A stretch of DNA of 64,000 nt from Chlamydoabsidia padenii. Lineage: Eukaryota; Mucoromycota; Mucoromycetes; Mucorales; Cunninghamellaceae. Positions within the stretch are counted from its first letter, which is position 1; each line of letters begins with the position of its first letter. Below are positions 33,301-49,348 of this stretch, piece by piece. The notes under the pieces were generated by a model, which searched no databases, had not been told where the DNA came from, and saw only the letters and a list, made by a program, of their open reading frames with translations. Location: NCBI GenBank assembly GCA_025330725.1, contig JAIWND010000038.1, positions 124,001-188,000 of the forward strand. The letters are read 5' to 3'. The position numbers and the translations under genes were made by a program.

Positions 33301-35084
33301 GGATCTTCATTGGGTGTAGGTTTATCTTTAAATGGGTCTTCATCCATGTCTTTTGAAGGTGGATCCCATGCAACAGCTAATCCAGTGTATCCGATACCCA
33401 GTGTAGACATCAGATCAGTGCCAATTGACATCGTTCTATCAAAAGCAAGATCCATGACCTCTAATTGGCATTTATAATAAGTACCATTATATTTGATATT
33501 CAACAAAGGTGTGTGTCCATGACTCTTAATTGTCATTCCAGCATCTGCTAATAAAATACAGCGATCATACGTGTATGGAATAATCGAAATGTTGTTTTTT
33601 AGACAGAATCTTTTATTAACAGAAGAAAAATTGGCTCCACTATCTACCAAGGCAAGGATTGGTTCTGTTTCTAGATAGAGAGGGACATTAATTTCATCTT
33701 TCAAAGTATACTCGTCTTTCTTTAGTTCTTTTCTTTTGTTTGACTTACAAGGAAGTTTGTCAGTGACCTGTGCCTGACCTTTAAACAAGGAGGACAGCTG
33801 TCTTTCTTCGTCATCTTTCTTGACGCGGGCGATATAGGCCGAAGCCGCACGCGAAGTAGGAACTGGCCTTATGTATGTCTTGTGGCCATAGCCTTGACGT
33901 TGGTGTTGGGGACGGTGGTGATGATGGTGCTGAGAAGGGCGACCAACAGTGGAGGGCCCAGGCTTGTTGGTGACAGGACATTCGGATGGGTGGGCAGGGT
34001 GATACTGCATACCACAACCACGATCACAGTAAATGCCGCCACCAGGGTATTTACCAAAGGGACCAGCACCACGGGATTTTGGTACGTCAGGAGGAGAGGA
34101 GGACACATTCTTTCCTTGGTCGTTACGCACATTCTCATAACGCCTCTTCTTGTTTTCTTGATCATGACGCGAGCGGGGATTCAGCTGCAAGTCAGAAGCA
34201 AGAGAACACATTTCCGCAAAGGACTTGTTCACAAAAGGTTGCTTACCATCTCTGATCGCATCATGGATGTTGTTGCGCCAGGTACTACCTAAATTCTTAT
34301 AAATAGAAAAGAAGGCGAGAGTAGAAAGCGAATTCTTTTCTATCTCAAAATCTTCGGCAGCTTCTTGAACCCTGAAAAAGAATTCTTCCCCAGATTCATC
34401 ATCATAGGGAGTGAGTTCCAACCATTCAATAACATTCTTTACCCTTTGCTTCGGCGTGTTAGTGAATTCGATCAACCATTCTTTGATCAAAGTCCACGAT
34501 TCCTTTTCTTCAGGACCTAAAGCTTTTCTTTTAGTATCCAAGTAATTCTTGTACGACTTACTGAGAATACGAGGTAAATAACGGTGATAATCTTCATCCG
34601 CATTCATCTCATTCATCACCATCACTTCTTCAAAGACGACAGTGAACTCCCTCGCGTTCTTTTTCACCATTGCCTTAGGGTGAGCAGTCTTCTCCCTGGC
34701 GGCCAACAAAAATGGCAAATCAGCCATGGCAGGACCGGAGCTTTTCTTCTCCACAATGGTGGTCACAGCAGCGGGGACACCAATGGCAGCAAGACCAGCA
34801 GCAGGGGCTTGACCCACAAAAAAAGCAGGTTCCAAAGGATAACGCTTGGCGTTATTAGCCACGGTGGTGTGGTACCTTGCCCACTTGACGTTGGCCACAT
34901 CAGTCAACTTGTCGGCATCTTCTTCCGACGTGCCGTTGATCATGGCTTCATCGGCAATGTCTTGAGCCTCTTCAGCCTTTTCCTTCAAGGTGTTGACCAT
35001 GAAAATGGCCTTGTTGAGACCAGCATCGTTGACATCAACTTCCATGTTGTTGGCGTTGGCAGTAGTAATAGCGTTAGGTGACAT
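30387..35084 (-). CDS. Gag-Pol polyprotein of chromovirus retrotransposon
   Basis: A single frame of 1565 residues encodes all functions of this fungal element. An N-terminal Gag part has a Cys/His cluster YCDRGCGMQYHPAHPSECP near residue 355, which is not the standard CX2CX4HX4C knuckle. The aspartic protease motif is LVDSGANFS (about 480). Reverse transcriptase carries TFIDDIVVFS (about 805), and RNase H has ATDASDVG (about 955). Integrase has an HH-CC zinc domain (HLFGHFGAEAI...CAQCQ, about 1133), a core with AIDLAG, SDNGKEFAN and NGAAERT (Asp, Asp, Glu at about 1196, 1256, 1291). A chromodomain, YEVERIL...YKVKWLNY...TWEPEKN, ends at about 1530. The chromodomain usually directs integration to marked chromatin. 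No frameshift separates gag from pol. Confidence 0.95.
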   Translation of the reverse strand: MSPNAITTANANNMEVDVNDAGLNKAIFMVNTLKEKAEEAQDIADEAMINGTSEEDADKLTDVANVKWARYHTTVANNAKRYPLEPAFFVGQAPAAGLAAIGVPAAVTTIVEKKSSGPAMADLPFLLAAREKTAHPKAMVKKNAREFTVVFEEVMVMNEMNADEDYHRYLPRILSKSYKNYLDTKRKALGPEEKESWTLIKEWLIEFTNTPKQRVKNVIEWLELTPYDDESGEEFFFRVQEAAEDFEIEKNSLSTLAFFSIYKNLGSTWRNNIHDAIRDGKQPFVNKSFAEMCSLASDLQLNPRSRHDQENKKRRYENVRNDQGKNVSSSPPDVPKSRGAGPFGKYPGGGIYCDRGCGMQYHPAHPSECPVTNKPGPSTVGRPSQHHHHHRPQHQRQGYGHKTYIRPVPTSRAASAYIARVKKDDEERQLSSLFKGQAQVTDKLPCKSNKRKELKKDEYTLKDEINVPLYLETEPILALVDSGANFSSVNKRFCLKNNISIIPYTYDRCILLADAGMTIKSHGHTPLLNIKYNGTYYKCQLEVMDLAFDRTMSIGTDLMSTLGIGYTGLAVAWDPPSKDMDEDPFKDKPTPNEDPYGSVEERNHLMQHIQPGIDANQAIPSDSFCTHPDAMIYLDTPDDAVCYRAQYPIAHALKPKIKETVDKWLAEGIITTVPSNVDNRWNSPLTLAPKKDLLGNYTDKRPCLDPRHINKYLKEDKFPLPKITEIFTRLAGANVYTTLDLTNAFHRFPIHPPHQHKTAFTSVDGQQYMFRGCPFGLKPISSKFQRVMTDLFSRAPFNTFVATFIDDIVVFSKNMTEHTEHVQLVIEELTAIKLILNPKKCHFAQKTIFLLGFCVAANGEKSLDPRKITNTQDWPIPKTGKDIQRFLGLINYFREFIPLISTLTAPLDALRSHEGRLGKKWTPQAERAFDTIKEILMSDLVLHTPDWNLPFHVATDASDVGIGAALYQEEENNKVRHIGFMARSLTKSERNYGTTKRELLAIVFALNKFHPYLWGQHFTVHTDHKALVYIHTQKDLNAMLNKWLDTILDYNFSVVHLPGINNILPDALSRLFPPAKELVGSMIGDEEKSQSEIFASVSSNKISRAASITYLKENMMEPPTDKEKKDILEKAHLFGHFGAEAIVKAIHNNGVHWNNMKEQAIELIKACAQCQKFNIVKTGYNPHRPVHAMLPGDHWAIDLAGPLPVTERKNKYLLVMIDICSRFVILRPLQDKTAESVVQTILPIFCDFGIPINLQSDNGKEFANQVMERFKAKAGFDHRLITAYHPQANGAAERTVGTAMRTIKKAVEGVDHEWDLYVPSVQLAINNKPSKRLDTPPFNIMFGRRLNDFKNYNEETGEKTPLTKAEVDKRIKDLKNIIFPAIQERTANTVKQQKLKFDKNKMQKDFPVDSYVRVKIPAKLRSKMDVVYEGPYQVIRKTQAGTYVLKDLEGDKLHRNYTIEELKEVEMPGHEEEETYEVERILSHRKDPVTQRYEYKVKWLNYADIHNTWEPEKNFHGQEVITQYWKELRGHNVPIPKSTKRKQQETDNVGGRNKKGRNNHRHSRK

Positions 35085-35105
35085 TTCGGTTTTCGTAAAA
35101 AAAAA

Positions 35106-35511
35106 TGTGGTGTTGGTGTGATATGTATATAGTATATGGAATACGAGTTTGAAAAGTAACCTTTTATTATAAAAATAAGAGTAAAGAAAAAAGAAATATC
35201 AGATTACCCACACACTTGTTAAAAAAGAAAAAAAGATTAATGATGACACAGCTTCATTTATTCGATATACGAATCCTGGTTGGCTGGTCTCTTTCTTGTG
35301 TTCACAAAGTAAATTACGATTCCAAAATAAAAAAAAAACTGATCTGGATATTTGAATCCCGATCATAAAAAAATAAAAACGTGATTGATCGACTGTCAGG
35401 GTCTTGACATATGTCGATCATCTCTTCAAAAATAAAAAATAAAAAACTTGACTTGATTACTTTATGTAATCAATCAATAAAAATAAAAAATAAACAATGC
35501 CGGATACGACA
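35106..35511 (-). repeat. 5' LTR of the retrotransposon
   Basis: 406 bases, the copy from which the minus-strand element would be transcribed. It matches 29954-30359 and is followed by the ATCCT duplication at 35512-35516. Confidence 0.95.
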
Positions 35512-35668
35512 ATCCTTCCGCTGGCAGGAAACCTGATTCCACCAGGCGGTGTTTCAAATGTATCATTTTTCAGGTCTCCCCTATTCCTGGTCAACATTGT
35601 TTTTTTTTTTAAAAAAAAAAAGGTCATCATGGGTAATTAGTATAATGCTTTATTTATTTGATACACAT

Positions 35669-37399
35669 CTACCACATAAACCGCTGCCATTCACCTGGGT
35701 TTTGTGGCCAGGTAAAAGGGCGATAAAGAAACAAGTAGATAACACACATATTGATCAAACTATAGGTGACTAAAGTAATAAAAATATTGGAAGGAGAGGG
35801 AGGAGGGAGATGTATACAGAAGAAGATGAAGGGTAATATAAAGTATCTAAATTCTAATAATGGAGAAGGTACCAAAGTCAATAACAAGGTGAACACATAG
35901 CCAATCATCCACAAGACCGAAACATGAGACCCTACCATAATGAGATGGAGTTTAAAAAGAGACATGTTTCTTTTTATTTACCTATGATGATCCTATTCCA
36001 TCGCATGCTGATGTAATAAAGGGGTGTCAATGCGTATCGCACTGACCAATGACGCCTGTATATCTTTTTCCATGCATAAAAGCTAAAATGACGATTATCG
36101 GCAAGTATAAAAGGATGCTCGAACCTAAGGAAGCACTGGTCAGTCATTGACAACACACTTAATTGTTACTTACGTGTAATAGTGGACTGCCAATACCATG
36201 ATCCCCGTCGATATCAATCCAAATAAAAGGCTACTACATGGTTAGTTCCCCAGTCTATCACCTTTTATTTATTTACCTTTTCAAGTTCCAATCCAACAAA
36301 TGTACCACGTTTCGCAAAGTCAATACCAATGGAGCAGAGAAAAACGAGAGTAAGGAGGTAAAGTAAAAGAGTTGGGGAAGATGAAGACCGGCGAGATGAT
36401 TGGATTTGTCACCCAAGACAATACCGTTGTTCCATATTAAAAAAGCCACAAACCCAGCCAAAGTGATGGCAAACGTCCATATCCGAGGTACAATGTATAC
36501 CATGTGTGTCAATGTCAAACGAGCCAAACTATGTAAAGAGTGGACTAGATCCTTGATAGATACCACCTTGTCACATGTCGGGTTGTAAAGTGCATTGTTG
36601 GTTTGTGATCGAATCAGTTGGATGATCGATAGAATCATAAAGTAAAACACCCAAATGATATTTGTTTGTCGAAAAGTTACAGCTATGGCCCCCATCTATA
36701 GACAATAAAACACACACACACACCTATGAGTAAACGCATCTTCCTCCTTTATTCTTTTTACCAGTCCAGCCATAAAGTAGTTGTCTGTCAACACACCAAG
36801 ATAGGAGAGTAACACAAACAAGGTCGAGCCCGTATCAGTATAGTAAAGATAAAAGTAAAAAAAGGATATGGGAAACCAGGTTAAAGAAAGTGAGTGATAG
36901 CCAGACCATGGGCGGTGGAGTCGAGACGAGATGGCGGAGATGACAAGAAGGAGTAAAAAGGCAAACAAGAGATTGGTAGCGCGAAGACCTTGGACAGAGC
37001 ATAGATGGGTCACATTGAAGAGATTACCCAAGGATTGTAAACCAATACTGATCAAGTACAGTCCCGGTGGTGTTGTTAGTTTTGGATCCCAAGTGGTATA
37101 GTTGCCTTGACAGTAATGTTGTGCTTGGGGTATATGAAAGATCTCGTCCTATCATGAGAGAGAGAGAGAGAGAGAGAATGTGAGTTGAAAAAAAGACGAC
37201 GACGTTTTATATAAGAGAGTCCCAATTTTACCATGTATGGATCAGGTACTATGCTGTTGATAGCATTAGCCACAAAAGCTAATGTCAAGGAATGGACAAT
37301 AAGCGGAAGACTGATCATAAGGAAGAAAAATAAGAGAAATGCCCTGGATTCAGCGACGTGGTTCGATTTTTTTGGCGTGAGTGTCTTTGAGCCAATCAT
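35669..37399 (-). CDS. ALG10: Alg10-type alpha-1,2-glucosyltransferase
   Basis: Six exons (37399-37232, 37148-36762, 36695-36277, 36233-36174, 36124-35982, 35931-35669) give about 479 residues. It is an ER multi-pass membrane enzyme adding the last glucose to the dolichol-linked oligosaccharide for N-glycosylation. Landmarks are PYMDEIFHIPQAQHYC, WDPKLTTPPGLY, FRQTNIIWV, GIVLGDKSNH, the EHPFILADNRHFSFYAWKKI segment and LLEFRYFILP. All match the DIE2/ALG10 family. The ATG at 37399 is the first in this frame. The 3' splice site of exon 4 is a TAGTAG tandem acceptor, so one Ser may be included or skipped without frame change. Confidence 0.92.
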
Positions 37400-38015
37400 T
37401 TGACTCGGAGGTTGAAAAGTGGCCTTTTTTAAAAGTGGGTTGACTGACAGTTTTAGCTTTTTGTTTGTATAGTGTATAATGGATCCAAACTCGCACAATA
37501 ACACTTTTCAGCACGACGATGACAGGCATGACTGAAAAAGATGATGGTAGGTAAGATGCATAGAATGAAATGGAAATGGCTGATTACTTTCTTCCTATAG
37601 TAAACAAACTTTGGTAAACACAAGGTTCTTTTGTGAATAACCACGTATCCTATCATTTGGTGGGTGGAATCTCATTAGGCGACACGCAGCTACCTTTTTT
37701 GTTTTTCTGACTGGGATTAATCTGGAAGGGAACACTATTAATCAATGGTTTTACTTTTAGTGATATGGTCGGTTTACTCCAAAAAAAAGATACGCTTGGG
37801 ATCCTGCTTGGTGTACAACAATCGAACATTAGTCATGTTTGCTCTGGCCCCTAGAAATTATACATATCCCCCCCCCCCTTGTTTACATTCATTTTTTATT
37901 TTTATTTTTTTACAATAAACATCTGATGGGTATAATGCCTTCACAGGCGATGTTTAACTATATATACAGACATGTGTAAAAGAAGATGATTTTTTATTAT
38001 GGGATATATATAGGT

Positions 38016-38336
38016 CTATAAACTATGTGGATGTAATTTATGCATGTGCCGGATCAAGGCATCCCGACGGGTAAAAGAAGCTTCACAAAGCGAACAGTGC
38101 GCCCTGCGTTTGTTTTGATAATGAAGTGCATCGACATGACGATCCCGGTCATGTTTTCGATCAAACGAACGAGGACAGGCGGGGCAATCAAATAGTTTTT
38201 TACGATGAGGATCATGGAGTCGGATATGCATATTCAGGTTATAGCGTCGATTGAATCGGCGTTGACAGTGTGGGCAAGCAAAAGGTCGTTCCTTTTCGTT
38301 TGTTAATTCCTTGATACTTAGTACGGTGTGTTCCAT
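38016..38336 (-). CDS. Three-finger C2H2 zinc-finger protein
   Basis: A single exon of 106 residues starting MEHTVLSIKEL. Three zinc fingers follow: FACPHCQRRFNRRYNLNMHIRLH, with a TFIIIA-type spacing, then FDCPACPRSFDRKHDRDRHVDALH and HCSLCEASFTRRDALIRHMHKLH. The protein is almost entirely fingers and is probably a DNA-binding regulator; its target is unknown. A TATATATTT box lies about 50 bases upstream of the ATG on the minus strand. No ATG precedes 38336 in frame. Confidence 0.8.
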   Translation of the reverse strand: MEHTVLSIKELTNEKERPFACPHCQRRFNRRYNLNMHIRLHDPHRKKLFDCPACPRSFDRKHDRDRHVDALHYQNKRRAHCSLCEASFTRRDALIRHMHKLHPHSL

Positions 38337-38462
38337 TAGACAAGGCTCGAATAAAACAAGACCGGTGTTCAACAATGGGACAAATATATAGATAAACTGC
38401 GCATGGCTTTGCCAGCATGATATACACCCCCAAACTTTATTTCCATATACAATAAAAACTAA

Positions 38463-42167
<3,705 letters not shown>

Positions 42168-42887
42168 CCGTTGTTTATTTAGAGTTTTTGAGTGTTAAAA
42201 TGGTGTTGTGATAATCTATAAGAAGAAGAAAGCAAGTCAAAAGAAAATAGATGATATAATGTGAAGACGGTTTATCTTACCAATAAGACCACGCCTGGGG
42301 GGGGGGGGTTCAATGACAAAATGGAGTAAGGGTAATTGAAACAGAGAAAAAGAAGAAAAAAAAAAAAAGGAAGGACCGGAGACGAGGGCAAAAAAAGTAT
42401 AAAAAAAAAAAAAAAAAAACTACCGGAGTTTGAAGTCGATACACTTTGGACTGGCCAACTGAGCACAAGTAGACCAGTCAAAAAAAAAAAAGAGTATACC
42501 CTCAAAGTAGTATGGTAGTTGATGATGAATAATGATCAAATGCTATCTAATCCATAGTGTATGTTCAAGTATTCGTCTTTATGACGTACAAATAGACCCG
42601 ATTTCTTTGCCAAGAGAAACGGGGTAGTAAAATGAAATCCAGAGTGTGACAAAAACAGTGTCATCTAATAAAAATGTATATATAAATTGTTTATTGTTTT
42701 ATTAGTTAGTATTATGATAGACAAAAAGGAATGGTATATATAAAGACATGGATGAGTTTGGGACAAATAAAAAGTAAAAATTAAGTAAGAAAAGGAAAAA
42801 GGAAAAAAAAAAAAAGTGATATAGAATGATTAGATGTGTGGGGGGCTATTTTAACAATGAGGGAGGGAGATTATGATACTATATAAG
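42168..42887. other. Intergenic between Pkc1 and the coiled-coil gene
   Basis: No gene is seen. It includes G-rich (GGGGGGGGGG near 42300), A-rich and T-rich runs, and the Pkc1 promoter region. Confidence 0.5.
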
Positions 42888-43760
42888 TTAATCGTTTAAT
42901 AACAGTAATAGACCAGGTTGTTGTTGTGATGATTGATTATGAAGTTTTCTTAGTTGATGAATACGATGACTATGTTCAGTTGATGATGGATGATGATAAA
43001 GTTCATCCTTTTGAGTTGTTGATGTTGGCCCCAGTAATGGTGATGGAAATGAAGCACGTTTATGGATAACTCGTGGATGTGATGTAATAGGTACAGTCAA
43101 ATGTCGAGATTCTTTACGGATAGAAATACCCATTTCTTCATCTTCAGTAATATAAGAAGACGATTCACTGGTTCGTCGAGATTCCAATCCAAGTAAAGAC
43201 ATATTATCATCATGATGATGATGTTTAGGTTGGTGGTCTTGCATCAATTGAATCGTATCTTGAGCTTGTTCTAACATGTAGACGTATTCCTGCATTCGAG
43301 TCAATATATCATTTACGTTGCCTTTATGTTCTTGTTGAATATGTTCGATCGAAGCCAATCTTTCTTGAAGTTGATTGTTTTCACGGACTACCTATGACAT
43401 TTTTTTTATTTTTTGAATAAAACAAATAACGATTAGTTCATTCATGTATGTATGATTCTTTTTCTCTTTTCTTTCTTACCAAGTTCAAATCAGAATGAAT
43501 GTTTCGTATAGCTTGAGTTGCAAACACATCTGATTCTTTTTGACTTTTAACCGCTTTTTCCAAAAGTACCTGGAGATTCACATTGTCTTCTTGGGTTTCT
43601 GTCAAGTTTTGTTCGATTTCATCTATTATGTATATAAAAGGTGTTTAGTAATATAGACATTTGTTGATTATGGACAACTTACGGACACGATTTTTCGATT
43701 CATACTTTATAGAAGAGAGACAAAAAAAAAAAAAAAAAAGTTAAATTTATATACACATGA

Positions 43761-43795
<35 letters not shown>

Positions 43796-44239
43796 ACCAG
43801 ATCATCACTGATAACATTCATTTGTGTTGCCAATCCATTCATTTCTTGTCGAAAGAGAGCCAATTGTTTCCGTGCTTTATCCATATCCCGTAAGAATTGT
43901 AATCGTTGTTCAGTATCAGGTGAAGACGAGGTTCGTAGTGGTGTGGAATAAGAAGGTGTCTATTTCATAACCTGTCAGTACATGTTTATCTCGATTCTCC
44001 AACACACTCTTTTACCTTGGTTTGAAGTGGCTGGTCATCCCAGTAAGTTGAGCCTGAAAAGTCAAATGAGTAATCCATTGTTTTGTTATGGTTGTTTTTA
44101 CCTACCTTCTTGCCATGACGACAAGGACTTTTGTGTATCCGAAGAAGCCTATTTGAAACCAAACGGGGAGTGTTAGAGATGGTTAGATGAGATGGGTTCT
44201 TTTATCAAGTTTTACCTGGGTGTTTTCCTCCGGAACCAT
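42888..44239 (-). CDS. Coiled-coil protein of unknown function
   Basis: Seven exons (44239-44216, 44148-44106, 44053-44016, 43959-43798, 43704-43683, 43622-43480, 43391-42888) join in phase to 311 residues. I do not recognise the family. Residues about 50-180 are predicted coiled coil (LQFLRDMDKARKQLALFRQE; VRENNQLQERLASIEHIQ), preceded by a Ser/Thr-rich region with a Trp-containing segment STYWDDQPLQTK. The C-terminal third is low-complexity, with His and Ser clusters, and ends GLLLLLND. The exon of 22 bases (43704-43683) is small but needed to keep the frame. It lies between Pkc1 and Slt2 on the same strand; a role with them would be speculation. Confidence 0.7.
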
Positions 44240-44821
44240 TTATTCTAACATGAAGGGGCCTAAAGAAGAGGAAAATACTGTCGTTTTTGTTGTTGTTGTT
44301 TCGTACAATTATACTTTGTTGTTAATGACCAGTGTAAGTTTTTTTTTTTTAAAAAAAAAAAAGAAGAAAGAGAGAAAGAGGGAGAGAAAGAGAGACTAGA
44401 GAAAAAGAAGGAAAAAAAAAAAAAAAAAAGACTTTTGAAGTCGACCGGGGTATGAAATTATTTTCAAACGCCGATAAAAGCGAGAAACCAGGGACATGAC
44501 CTGCATTGACGAATATTGATGTCATGTTGGTGATCATCTATTTTTTATAAAGTTAAAAAAACTTCATCATAAATGATCTAATACAAACTAGAGACGGTCA
44601 TCTTTTACCGATGAAACATCATCATCATTATAATCAAAGAGTAATCCATCCAGGACCCCGATTCCCAAAAGAGCCCACTGTATCACCTAAACAAGATATT
44701 CATTCCTCCCCCACGATCATTTATCGGTACTGTAAAATTCGAATGTGTATATATTATATATTTTAAAAAAGATAAATAAAAAAAAAGGATGACTATAACA
44801 AACTATAGGCTAACTAATCCA

Positions 44822-46916
<2,095 letters not shown>

Positions 46917-48014
46917 TGGTAATGTGTTAAAAAGAAGAAAGTAAAAGGGATTCAAAAACCAAAAAAATAAATAGAGGCGAAAAGCGGCGTTTGAAAATAT
47001 CAGCCTTTTGAAAATTATAAATCTGTCACTTGTTTCTTTCAAAATGAAACTCTGACTAGAATGTGTCTTGTCTATATATAATGTAAGAACTTGAAAATAT
47101 AAAAGAAGAAGAAGAAAGGACCTAAAGTTATAATTTAACTCAATAAGACCTGTCGATAAAACATCTTGTTCATTGTTATGAACTGATTTGACGTACACAA
47201 ACGACATCAACAAGGCTGTTATACACATTCAACAACTATGGTATGTAGGACGATACTACAAGGAATGGTCTAATATGTAACAGCAAGACCGACATAACAA
47301 TGGTCTCCTTTGTAAACAACTCGAATGGCATCATTTGCTATTACGACATAATACCATGGAGTATCTGTGAGCAAAGAAACACTTGATACTGTTTTTTTAA
47401 ATTAAAAAAAAAAAAAAACTCAAATAGGTATACAAATGATGACGACCTTCTTGTTTTGAAACCCACCAGGTATCCTACGACAATACATAATACTGATTGA
47501 CTTGCCACAGTTTTATCTCTCTGACAACTTGTTTACCCATAGCTTTCTTAAAACATGGCTAGGATTCACCTACAAATGGCACCATGTTCATTTTTAGGCG
47601 GGATTTGAAAAATCTGCATGAAATACAATGGTGGTGCTCCTTAGTTGGACAACTCTGTAGTCATATAGGAAAAAATAGTTTATACATTGTTATTGTCATT
47701 TAAATAAATTAGAGTGCTAATCAATGACTAGTTATTGTAACATTTGACTTGCGAATCAATTTGGACTGACCGGGATTGAAATATTAGTGAATGAAACCAA
47801 CTGGCATGATACTCACATCTCCTGAAATTAGTCCTTGTTATGACACGGAACTCTTATTAGTTTCTTGATTTTACGAATTCATTTTGTTAGACTAGTTTTT
47901 AACGATATTGGATCAGTTTCTATACTGACTTGTTTTTAACTATTATTCTTTTTTGAAGGGATGCAAGAGAGGAGTGGCTACCCTTTTTTTTTTTTTCCCT
48001 TCTTTCTTCATTCA
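46917..48014. other. Intergenic between Slt2 and the membrane protein
   Basis: No gene is visible in about 1.1 kb. It holds an exact CGGGATTTGAA at 47599-47609 followed within 10 bases by TGCATGAA, and a T7/A14 imperfect palindrome near 47393. Confidence 0.55.
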
Positions 48015-48827
48015 ATGAATCAATCTATATTACATACACCTATCACTAGATTACCTTTACCTTCTCATGCGAATCCCCTGACGACGATTACATTCACCTT
48101 TTATAAAACATCAACCCTTCCACCGGTCTTTGCCACTCGATCTTTTTCATCCTTCTCCACCCCTTCTTTCCTCACCATACCATACACGGAAACCACCATC
48201 ACCACCATTCAACAAACCACCATTATCACCACCACGCCACCCCATCTTACTGACGAGGCACGTCTTTTTCCCGCTCTCATCGTCTTTGCCTTGTTTGGTC
48301 TACTCGCCATTATCACCTTGTTAGCACTCTGTCTATTCTGTCTTCACCGTCAATGCCGAAAGCAAAGTCATGATGTGGCTATGCCTGAATCGACGTTTGT
48401 TCCAATCGAGTCTTCGCCCCTGACGTTAGTGCCACGTGCGGCGATTTGGCAAGATCCGATGAGAAGGCGGGGTGTGAATGAACTGGATCTTTGGGAACGG
48501 AAACAACAACATCATGAAGAAGAACCACCCTCGTTATCTTTTCTTCCACCACCGCCACCTGAGGAAGAGGAGGAAGAGGAGGCGCATGAACCGGACGATC
48601 GGCCTTGGCAGAGATATATGCATCATCGATCACCACAGCCGTTATCAGATCTTGCTCATGCCATAACTTTGGCGGCCATGGATGAAGAGAAAAGTATGAC
48701 ATCCCGGTCAAGTCTTCCACCAAGGCAACACTCTGATACAATCATCAATCAAAGTGGGGGTGGTTTAGAAAATAGTGGTACTAGTCAATGGTTATATCCT
48801 CCCACCAGTTCATTTTACTTTAAATAA
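48015..48827 (+). CDS. Ser/Thr-rich single-pass membrane protein
   Basis: Single exon of 270 residues. The first 85 residues are rich in Thr, Ser and Pro (TETTITTIQQTTIITTTPP). A strong membrane span follows (LFPALIVFALFGLLAIITLLALCLFCL, about residues 89-115), then a basic stop-transfer patch HRQCRKQ and a tail of about 150 residues with poly-Pro and poly-Glu patches. There is no clear cleavable signal peptide. The layout (mucin-like stretch, one span, cytosolic tail) resembles fungal wall sensors such as Mid2, but no sequence motif supports that name. The frame is open to 47961, but the earlier residues encode a T-tract, so the ATG at 48015 is chosen. Confidence 0.6.
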   Translation: MNQSILHTPITRLPLPSHANPLTTITFTFYKTSTLPPVFATRSFSSFSTPSFLTIPYTETTITTIQQTTIITTTPPHLTDEARLFPALIVFALFGLLAIITLLALCLFCLHRQCRKQSHDVAMPESTFVPIESSPLTLVPRAAIWQDPMRRRGVNELDLWERKQQHHEEEPPSLSFLPPPPPEEEEEEEAHEPDDRPWQRYMHHRSPQPLSDLAHAITLAAMDEEKSMTSRSSLPPRQHSDTIINQSGGGLENSGTSQWLYPPTSSFYFK

Positions 48828-49348
48828 CGCTCTTTTTGGCATAATGAAATAAACATGGGGGTGAGTGGGTGATAGTTTGTACAATCCAACCTAGAAAAAA
48901 TCACTCAATTTATTGTACTGTAGTATATCTAATCTTGAAATTGTCGACTTTATCTGCCTGCATCAAAGTACACAGTTAAAGAAAGACCGGGGATTGAAAA
49001 CTACCTTCAAGCCCCGCTCGGCAATTTTTTTTTCTTCTATCTATGATGACCGGAACGCTTCCGTTTTTTGTTCCGTTGAAACCTTTGACATCCCATCCAT
49101 TGTTTGGCACCAGAAACAACGTAGATCTAGACTTCATTTGATATCCCGCATACCCCCTTTTTTCCATACACAAAGACAGTTCAAAAGATAAGCAATATTT
49201 ATTTGGAGTAATGAAGATGAGAATGATGATATATGTATACGAAGACAATAAAAGTCCAATAAAAAATAAATAAGGGGGGGGGAATTATATAACAAAAGGA
49301 AAGGGAAAGTGGTGTCAAATTCTACAATGTATAAAGGTGTACAAGTTT

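Larger units (their letters stand above)
29954..35511 (-). mobile_element. Full-length Ty3/gypsy chromovirus LTR retrotransposon
   Basis: A complete 5558-bp element on the minus strand: matching 406-bp LTRs that begin TG and end CA, 5-bp target duplications, a single gag-pol reading frame without stops, and a polypurine tract next to the downstream LTR. The LTRs appear identical on reading, so the insertion is recent and the element may still be active. The leader between the 5' LTR and the gag start is only about 21 bases and shows no TGG-type tRNA primer-binding site. It sits between the kelch gene and ALG10 and breaks neither. Confidence 0.95.

Noticed and set aside
33811..35081. Plus-strand frames of up to 165 codons under the retrotransposon
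   Set aside because: They are antisense shadows of the gag region.
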